Positions 56,816 through 64,000 of a stretch of 64,000 bases of DNA are shown here, piece by piece. A program made the translations under genes and the position numbers. The DNA is from Manduca sexta. Taxonomy: Eukaryota; Arthropoda; Insecta; Lepidoptera; Sphingidae. The DNA is taken from assembly GCF_014839805.1 (NCBI RefSeq), contig NC_051142.1, positions 14,664,589 through 14,728,588 of the forward strand, in the 5' to 3' direction. Position 1 is the first letter of the stretch. Every line of letters starts with the position of its first letter. The notes beneath the pieces are model-generated. The model searched no databases. It saw only the letters and a program-made list of their open reading frames with translations, and had not been told where the DNA came from.

Positions 56816-57655
56816 GGCCAATAATGCTATAATTGTATAAGGCGAATATTGGGCCACTTTATTTCAGTTGACTGTGAGATAAATAAAACTGAAAAAGACC
56901 AAAAAAACTATGATAGTGCCGATACTATGTGTTAGGGGGCACTGAGCGTTTTCATAGTATTGTTTGTAATTTCCTGACGGCAACAGTGCCATTCGAGGTA
57001 ATTTCGATCAAAGATTCATCAGCTGAGCTTATATAAATCCTGTAGTTATTTTTCCATTAATAATATAACAAATTTTAGAACATTTTCCATGTGTACGAAA
57101 TTTCAACGTTATGTAATTATAAATAGAGTATTATTTAACCTATATTGTAGATATACACTAATATAATAACTGCCATAAATATTAGATCATGGCGAACGCA
57201 ATCGCTGTTACGTGACCCACTTTTTATCGGATAATAATTATGCATGCATTAAGTATCGTCTATTGTTGCATCGGTGTTTTGTCTTTGAGGAATTTTATAA
57301 AAATTATGTTATAATCTTATGAACAGAAAGCTACGACATATTTTTATTTAATTTCGTTTGAAATTAGTTACTTATATTCTATAATGTTTATGTGAACTAT
57401 AAGTAATAAATAAATTTAGGTTTTTGTTTACTTTCAACAGATGACATTTAACTTATAGTTGTAACGTATTATAATATTATTATATAATTTTTTATCATAT
57501 TTTCTTATTATTACATAATTTTTTACTGTTATTTATTTAGGTTACATGAATACAAATATATTATTAAAACGTAAAATATACCAATAAGCAACAGAAAATT
57601 GTAATACCATATAAAAACCCTTCAAAAATCACAAAACAAACTCATTTTATTTTAG
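56816..57655. other. Unassigned very AT-rich stretch
   Basis: Nothing recognised; ends in a strong acceptor-like ACTCATTTTATTTTAG. Confidence 0.45.
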
Positions 57656-57780
57656 TTCTACCACCAAACCAAATACAGTTCAATATCCAAAATCCGAATA
57701 AAAATCGCAGCATGGTCTCCGAACATCGGTCCGGAGTGCTCACGTCGTTAGTAGACGTTAACGACACCGGAGGGACGTGA
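57656..57780 (+). CDS. Candidate terminal coding exon 4
   Basis: Acceptor ACTCATTTTATTTTAG ends at 57655. Two leading bases, then 40 codons (LPPNQIQFNIQNPNKNRSMV..., ending VNDTGGT) and TGA at 57778-57780. Codon third positions become GC-rich toward the end. The incoming phase fits the weak exon at 54823. No nearby AATAAA is followed by clean 3' UTR; tandem and family C repeats begin at about 57.9 kb. The opposite strand is also open over the GC-rich part (an 85-90 codon frame, RPTLGPSRHGPGRNKSQN), so the coding strand is uncertain. Confidence 0.25.
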
Positions 57781-57897
57781 CAAGCGTTTTGAGATTTATT
57801 CCTACCAGGCCCGTGTCTGCTTGGACCTAATGTGGGCCTCGGAGGGGCGGGAGGCACGAAAGAAGGGGCAAGAGATAGAAACTCCTCACCGAGAAAT

Positions 57898-58048
57898 TTA
57901 AAATTGTATCCAGTTCAACATTGAATTAAATCGGAACCCAAAAGAGCGGCTGCCAGACTTCAAGACATAAAGCATAAGACTAAAATTGTATCCAGTTCTA
58001 CACTGAATTAAATCGGAACCCAAAAGACAGTAAGCCAGACTTCAAGAC
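57898..58048. repeat. Two-copy 81-bp tandem repeat
   Basis: AAATTGTATCCAGTTC(A/T)AC, TGAATTAAATCGGAACCCAA and CCAGACTTCAAGACA appear twice, starting near 57900 and 57982. Confidence 0.88.
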
Positions 58049-58089
58049 ACTGTGAGCTGATTCTGCGTTGATCGCACTACCAACAGCTT

Positions 58090-58259
58090 AAAAAATTTAA
58101 AAGTTGTGTAATTGTAAAATGTAGGTAGACATTTGTAACTTTGACTTTGCGATAGCTAACACCTCAGTCCCCCCCGTGACCATGAAGGCTGCAAAGTCTT
58201 CAAAATGTCGGGAGAAAAATAAAATACTAAAAACCGCGATAGAATCCGAAAATTAGTTT
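58090..58259 (-). repeat. Family C, partial
   Basis: Minus-strand copy with one terminal repeat (CTAATTTTCGGATTCTATCG at its minus 5' end) and the block GGTCACGGGGGGGACTGAGG. The other terminal repeat is missing. Confidence 0.68.
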
Positions 58260-58986
58260 AATTTTGTTGTAGAACCTCTTGTTCTAATATAATTTAAAAA
58301 TTAAAAACATAGATGTCTTATGTCAACTCGTGTAAAACAAGTGCTCAATGATAAAAAACATTCTCTGAATTTATCCGTATTTTTCATTTCACGTATAGTA
58401 TTTCAATATTTTTACTACAAATTTAAAATATACTTAATGACAATTGAAATGAATTGGTATTATTTTTTTTTTTCAACCATTTATTGAATCTAGTTGCTGA
58501 TACGTTTTCATTTATATAGTTTAAGGTGGTTTTAAAATAACATACTTAAATATTCAACAAAATTGGTTATTGCACCCCTGACTCCTAGTCAAGCCCGCCT
58601 GGCTACGGGGCACCTAAATCGGTGTTTAAACAACTTTAGTCGATAACGGAATGTCCTCATGCTCTATTTGGTATCCATTTTGGTTCTTTTACCTGCATTT
58701 TTATTCGATGTTGGGTACATTTAACACGTATAAAATCGTGTGGAACGTCGCGTCGTGAAATGTTATTTTAAGCCATGGCAAAAGCAAAAATAATCCTCTT
58801 GCGGTTCTCAAAGTGTTATTATACAACTGCATAACAACTTGCAAAACTTAGTCATGAACGGTAGGTACAGCACATTTATTCTATATTTGATTTCAGAATG
58901 ACACAATTTAGACCATATAATGCGAAGAATTAAGCTCAAAATTGAATTTTACATGTTTCTAGATAGAAGGGCAACCTGTTCCTTCA
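58260..58986. other. Unassigned AT-rich spacer
   Basis: Nothing recognised. Confidence 0.5.
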
Positions 58987-59466
58987 TTAAGGCGATACCT
59001 CAAGGTCCATTTTCATACATTTTGTTTCACCTTTAATCTGGGTAACTAAACAAGTATTGGCAAGTAAAGAATTTAAATTCACGTCTAGTTAGTGATTAGT
59101 TCTCGCAGTTGAAAGAAAAACGTAAAAATAATTAATAATCATGGATATTTCGGCCTTTAAAATTTAATATGACGAAATTTTAAATTTAAATTCACGTCTA
59201 GTTAGTGATTAGTTCTCGTAGTTGAAAGAAAAACGTAAAAATAATTAATAATCATGGATATTTCGGCCTTTAAAATTTAATATGACGAAATTTTAAAGGT
59301 CGAAATATCCATGATTATTAATTATTTTTACGTTTTTCTTTCAACTACGAGAACTAATCACTAACTAGACGTGAATTTAAATTCTTTACTTGCCAATACT
59401 TGTTTAGTTACCCAGATTAAAGGTGAAACAAAATGTATGAAAATGGACCTTGAGGTATCGCCTTAA
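58987..59466. mobile_element. Fold-back MITE, TTAA-flanked (480 bp)
   Basis: TTAA at 58987-58990 and 59463-59466. Left arm starts GGCGATACCTCAAGGTCCAT; the right arm (59292-59462) is its near-perfect inverse. Part of the left arm (CACGTCTAGTTAGTGATTAG through ATATGACGAAATTTT) is repeated in tandem at 59182-59295. A transcript would fold into a hairpin with about 170 paired bases. No ORF. TTAA sites suggest piggyBac-type mobilisation. The half copy at 17537 belongs to the same family. Confidence 0.9.
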
Positions 59467-59537
59467 GGCGGAAAAAAGGAAGAGAATCAGATATTGATTA
59501 ACTTATACCTGGAACTAAAACTAAAATACAATGAAAT

Positions 59538-59950
59538 AAAACTATTTACGGATTTTATCGCGGTTATCTATATCGTTATTTTCTTTCGACATTTCGAAGT
59601 ATTGCAGCCTATATGTTCACGGGACGGCCTGGGGTGATGGTCATCTGCAAGTGAAAGTTACAATATCTACCTACATTTTACAGTTATGTAGTTGTCTTCA
59701 AAACATCGGGAAGTAAAAATAAAATTAACAAAAAATTAAACCGCCTTCAAAAACCACCCAAAACCAAAAAAAATATTTCATATAACAAGTATATATTGGA
59801 TGCCAATTTTGGAGTCGGTGCCTAATTAAAATTGCTAGTTAAGATAGATAAAAAAAAAACGTTCACGTCGAATTGATAACCTCCTCCTTTTTTTGAAGTC
59901 GGTTAAAAATAATAATATAGACCACCGCGATAAAATCCATAAATAGTTTT
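59538..59950. repeat. Family C interrupted by family F
   Basis: Left AAAACTATTTACGGATTTTA and right ATAAAATCCATAAATAGTTT form the terminal inverted repeats. The interior matches 9091-9316 up to the inserted element at 59742-59908. Confidence 0.75.
59742..59908. mobile_element. Family F element nested in family C
   Basis: Left AACCGCCTTCAAAAACCACC; right (reverse complement) AACCGACTTCAAAAAAAGGA. Contains TTTTGGAGTCGGTGCCTAAT. Widespread in Lepidoptera; transposase unknown. Confidence 0.6.
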
Positions 59951-60286
59951 ATGTAAAAATTAAATGAAATTTTCATCGAACAGCAAAAACTAAAACAAAT
60001 GAAAAGTTTAAGAACCACAGCTCTAGCCTTAAAATAACTTAGCTCGCACTGTCAGACGAGACCACTACGAAATTCAAATACATTGCCACTTTTGTTCGCA
60101 CAATGCAGTTTATAGCAAAAACAATTTTCATCCTTTCGTTGCATTTGTGTCATTCGTATAAGACATTTTAATTACTGTTTTCTTCCGGAGACATAACAAA
60201 TGTAAACTACACAAAAAAATGGAAGTGCAGTGTTATTTATAACACTTATTTGTTTACAGGCATTCATCTTTAGATTTATAATATAC
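59951..60286. other. Unassigned spacer
   Basis: Nothing recognised. Confidence 0.5.
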
Positions 60287-60330
60287 TAGGGGTTGCTCGC
60301 GTCTTCGCCTGCGTGAAAAATCTTTAATAT
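60287..60330 (-). mobile_element. Helitron 3' terminus
   Basis: On the minus strand CACGCAGGCGAAGACGCGAG then CAACCCCTAG and T: a Helitron 3' end with an imperfect hairpin. The rest of the element, up to about 60.5 kb, is not delimited. Confidence 0.55.
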
Positions 60331-60689
60331 AAATTTCTCTAACAGACTATAGCGATTTATAGCATTATCTGTACGACGCCAGATATGTATTTCTCATAGG
60401 GGCAAATTACTGTAATAAACCGTACCAAATGTTTTTTATCTTAGACATGGCTACTCATGTACCAAATTTCATTTATGACTTTCAAATATAATTATATTAG
60501 TAGCATAGTAAGAAAAATTCACTGTTAATTTCATCTGTCTAACGCATATTATAATAGTTTTAGGATATAATGTGGCTGACATAATCTTGTAGATGAAAAG
60601 CCTTAACAATACAAAAACATATAGTAAGTATAAAAATATGGTAGTCACGGAACTACATGTCGGAAATTCACAGCAAATTAAAATTACAC

Positions 60690-61005
60690 CAGATACAATA
60701 ACACATGCGGCACCGCGCAGGAGCGGCTGCGGACGACAACTTTGACACTTCCCTCGGAGAAAGTCCGTGTCTGTCCCTAATGCGTCGAAGATAGCCACCG
60801 CGGAGTTTTAGTTGGTATGCTGTGCGTAGGGTGTATATAGTGTTATGAACTAGGCCCGGCGGTCACCCGATGTTTTCCATCTCTCCGGGCGGCTAAACGT
60901 CGAGTCGTAGGGCACAGTGAACCAAACATAACCTCTCAGCTTAGCTCAGTCGCCCCTCATGAACGCTTGACGGTAGTTATAGGGCACTTTCTCCGCGAAA
61001 CCAAA
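60690..61005. promoter_or_regulatory. CpG-rich island, possible promoter or first exon
   Basis: About 300 bp of GC- and CpG-rich unique DNA in an AT-rich setting (ATGCGGCACCGCGCAGGAGC; GGCCCGGCGGTCACCCGATG). On the plus strand ATG at 60704 opens 29 codons. On the minus strand a frame without an ATG is open for about 110 codons (DALGTDTDFLRGKCQSCRP..., then a hydrophobic stretch). No clear splice donor. Promoter function is inferred from composition only. Confidence 0.3.
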
Positions 61006-63554
61006 ATAAAATACATTAAGACATAACTCAATTCATTTACATTCCTAGAATTGGCTGGTGATATACACAAGCTTTAATGCCCTTTCAGGCATAGGCAGAG
61101 ATGTAATACATCTACATTTTGATTGCTATATTAGGTAAGTTGTAATAGTGGGCGCGGTTACTGGATTCAGGCTGATATTGTCTTTTAAACCTTACGAAAA
61201 TAGTAATGGCACTTCACTGTTGACGACAAAAATAGACCGTATTCCGTACTCAAATATATTCTCGCCTACAATATCTACCCACCGGCTTTATTGCATCAAA
61301 ATAACTCAGCACAATTATTCTTTTATACAACGAAAAGAACGAAGTTATGATCCAGCGAAAATAGCGCTCTTTAGAAGCACTAAAAACTTTTAGGGCATAA
61401 GTGTTTTACAAAGAAACTCAGTATATTTTCAAGCACTCAGACATAAGTATATAAAGAGAAGGTTCCAAGTGTAGTACATTTGTAGATATGAATGGTTTTT
61501 GTAACGCATTGCACCAACTTAAACGCGCTATGCTATTCTTGAAGGAAATAGCGCTTTCCTTAATTATTCTTTAAGTGTGCTTGTAAAATTTAGGTTCAGC
61601 CCAGTAATTAAGATTTTGTTTTTCTATTCTAAAGACAAAATTATTAGAATTATCTGTGATGATGGAGGGCTGATCTCGGCGGATTTGAGTATATTAGTTG
61701 TACTTTCTACCCTTAGGATGATAAAATGCGTGAGAATTTATATATTTATCGAGCACATCCGAAATCGATTCGTAACATTTGGCGCTTTTGAAATCCTTAG
61801 ACCCGCACAAAGCAAGCACTAACATCAAAGCAAGCTCAAGAGTCGTCCATGTCGTTCAAATCTGCCTCGGATATTGGAGCAAAACGTATTTCATTAAAAT
61901 GATATTCCTTGATAGTGTTTGCTTATTGTATGGAAGTTTATTTTGAAGACTTGAGAAATTCAGGGTTGTCGTATCAAAAAAATAATTGGTACCTAATTTA
62001 ACTGCGTGTTCGAAATCTATTTTTATTAATATTTCACAACAAGCAAAAACAATTTCATCGTACCCTTCGGACAGACTGAAGATTTAATCATAGACGTAAG
62101 GTTTTATTATCAAGTAACTATTAAGACGACAAAGCTATAAAAGGTCAGGGCTGGCCATAGACTTTCATAAATAAATTAATAAATTTTTATATAAATAGAA
62201 ACGAGATAACTGATATTAAATGTTCAGCAGCAACTTTGATGACGTGTGTACATAAGGCGCTAAACCCCGGCGCGCAAGAAGAGCCAACTTCCTAACAGGT
62301 AATGCAGGGTTTGTGCATTGTTGCTAACTACTTACTAACTACCGCAGCGACTATTTAGCGTGAGAACATACCGGGGCCTATTGCGTCAAGCATGTTGGGG
62401 CAAATGTTGGCTTGTTACTTCTTCAATGTATGATTTGAGGTTTGAGCAAAGTTTGGAAGTCACATCGACGCGATTTGTTTATTGGCTGCATGAATATGCA
62501 TCTCCATCTATCTAACATAAGAAAAATAATGAAACCCATTATGTAAAACTACAGAATACTGTAAATTTGACAGTTATTTTAGTATTTTTTTGGATAATTA
62601 TTATTTAATGTCGACGCATATTTATGGTATTTAATTACTGTTTATTGCAGTACATACAGAATTATTGTTAATTATTTTTGAGGAGTCCGGTTGGAAATTT
62701 TTAGGGGATGCTTATGTCCAGTTGTGAACTTTGTGGTTGATGAAGTTAATAAGTAGGTAAGCTTACATTTTATATTGAAATTTTGTAAAACCTAATCGAT
62801 TTTACACGATGTGCAACTAGAAATAGAGTGAATTGTTTTATTAAACGTAGAGTATGTACACGCATTACATATTATTAAAATTTAAATCATATCTTTTTAT
62901 TTATTCATTAAAAAAAAAGATCATTTTACAATCCATATTTCGTTATTCTAGTTAGTGATCAAAAAGATTAATTCCCTTTGAGAATAAATCTAAGAAGTAG
63001 AATCAATAGTAATTTACTTCGTAGAATTTCTGGAAACTGATCAAATTTTAGCTTTTTGAAAACTCAGCAAGGTTCTCAAGACTATTCTAACGATGATTGA
63101 GATACTTATTTATTATAGTTTTAAAAGTATTATCAGTTATTATTATTTACATTACATCTCGTTATTGATCATAAACATCGACAAAACAATCTCTTCAAGA
63201 TAAAAAATATACTATTTTTATGGTCCTTTCTCCTCTCCACTTAGATTTTCTGTGAGCTATACCACAAAAGCAATTAATGATCTCGGTACCAAATACTGCT
63301 ATTTTTCTTCAGCCAAAAAATTTTTGCTGGCCAACATGTCGGTACTAATACTGACCACGTGTGTTTATTCATAATATAATATTTATACAGCATACCACCA
63401 ACTTTATAAAGTCGGAACACCCAAAGGAACTAAGAGCTGTCATGATGCGGGCGAGTTTACTAGCATAAAGACTAGAACTATAGTGACATAAATAATGCAT
63501 ATTCATATGGACGGCCATGATTGTTTCATAAAGGCTAAGGAGTTCCTTCCTATT
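61006..63554. other. Mostly unassigned AT-rich DNA
   Basis: A relic of the SINE-2 tail lies at 61077-61115 (GCCCTTTCAGGCATAGGCAG). A GC-richer islet is at 62245-62420. No other feature recognised. Confidence 0.45.
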
Positions 63555-63660
63555 TTAAACAAAGTCTTCCGTCGCGTCTGTTTGGACACAAACTTAAAAA
63601 CTATCGACTTCGATGAAATTTAGTAATGGAGATAGTTTGAGACCCTAGGAAGGGTACTAT
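63555..63660 (+). mobile_element. Helitron 5' piece
   Basis: AACAAAGTCTTCCGTCGCGT, TTAAAAACTATCGACTTCGA and GGAGATAGTTTGAGACCCTA match the region 13545-13650 of the complete Helitron, then switch abruptly to LINE sequence. Confidence 0.6.
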
Positions 63661-63661
63661 G

Positions 63662-63780
63662 TTTGCTGAGTGGCTGGACAGGCGCCACGGTGCGGCTACC
63701 TTCCGATTGACGCAGGTACTCACCGGGCATGGCTGCTTCGGTGAGTATCTCTGTCATATTGACATTATACTGGGTAACAG
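63662..63780 (+). mobile_element. R1-like LINE fragment
   Basis: The frame reads FAEWLDRRHGAATF, then RLTQVLTGHGCFGEYL, the signature just upstream of the C-terminal zinc knuckle in R1/TRAS-type non-LTR retrotransposons. Open from the Helitron junction to about 63780, then lost. It is joined to a Helitron fragment on the left. Confidence 0.75.
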
Positions 63781-64000
63781 TTTTAAATGTCCGTGACATA
63801 TTTTATTTTATATTGACTCATTGAATTATCAATGTATAATAGACGACCGACCGATCATTTTGTTGCATCAGCCTTAAAATTTATAATCTAAATTATATTG
63901 ACCGAGATCAATGACAAAATATGAAATGAAAATATTATGTTTGTAAATGTAGGCGTATGCACGCTGTACACCGTTTCATAGTTTTTATAAATTTTTTAGT
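63781..64000. other. Unassigned AT-rich sequence to the window edge
   Basis: Nothing recognised. Confidence 0.5.

Noticed and set aside
60469..60798. 110-codon minus-strand frame as a complete protein
   Set aside because: It opens with GTG and has an in-frame stop four codons upstream, with no usable ATG or acceptor in between; kept only as part of the CpG-island finding.

Overview
The window is AT-rich eukaryotic nuclear DNA from a moth or butterfly (Lepidoptera). The evidence is the repeat content. There are many tRNA-derived SINEs of types I recognise from lepidopteran genomes, short Helitrons starting TC and ending in a CGCGG hairpin plus CTAG between A and T, hAT-type MITEs with 8-bp target duplications, a TTAA-flanked fold-back MITE, and broken non-LTR retrotransposons (RTE-like, Jockey/Daphne-like, R1-like). 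I see no bacterial-style operons, no CRISPR array, no intact tRNA or rRNA gene and no long intact ORF. Family names rest on structure and remembered motifs; no database search was possible. Repeat families A to F are labels used only in this annotation.  Layout: 0-12 kb holds SINE, Helitron and LINE remnants plus repeat families A, B and C. 12.0-13.8 kb holds a 700-bp tandem duplication carrying an intact hAT MITE and ending in a Helitron. 14-31 kb is a mosaic of families A and B, nested MITEs (E), a 90-bp tandem repeat, SINEs, short Helitrons and a mariner-like inverted-repeat element. 33-36.2 kb is quieter and has the best gene-boundary signals: a possible terminal exon at 34,191-34,242 with poly(A) signals, then a CpG-rich segment at 36,065-36,160 with ATG followed by a GTAAGT donor. 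36.2-50.6 kb returns to repeats, including a 744-bp Helitron, a 34-bp tandem repeat open in three frames, and two hAT MITEs with perfect duplications. 51.5-57.8 kb holds four candidate plus-strand exons whose reading phases fit together. 57.9-64 kb holds tandem repeats, a long fold-back MITE, a CpG-rich island at 60.7-61.0 kb, and a Helitron piece fused to an R1-like fragment at the right end.  Genes: no gene can be identified by homology. The exon candidates rest on splice signals, reading phase and codon composition only. Similar-looking chance candidates occur every few kilobases here, so the exons are hypotheses. The best of them suggest a secreted or membrane protein (hydrophobic stretch, cysteines, one N-glycosylation motif) encoded on the plus strand near 51.5-57.8 kb, and possibly a different gene ending near 34.2 kb.
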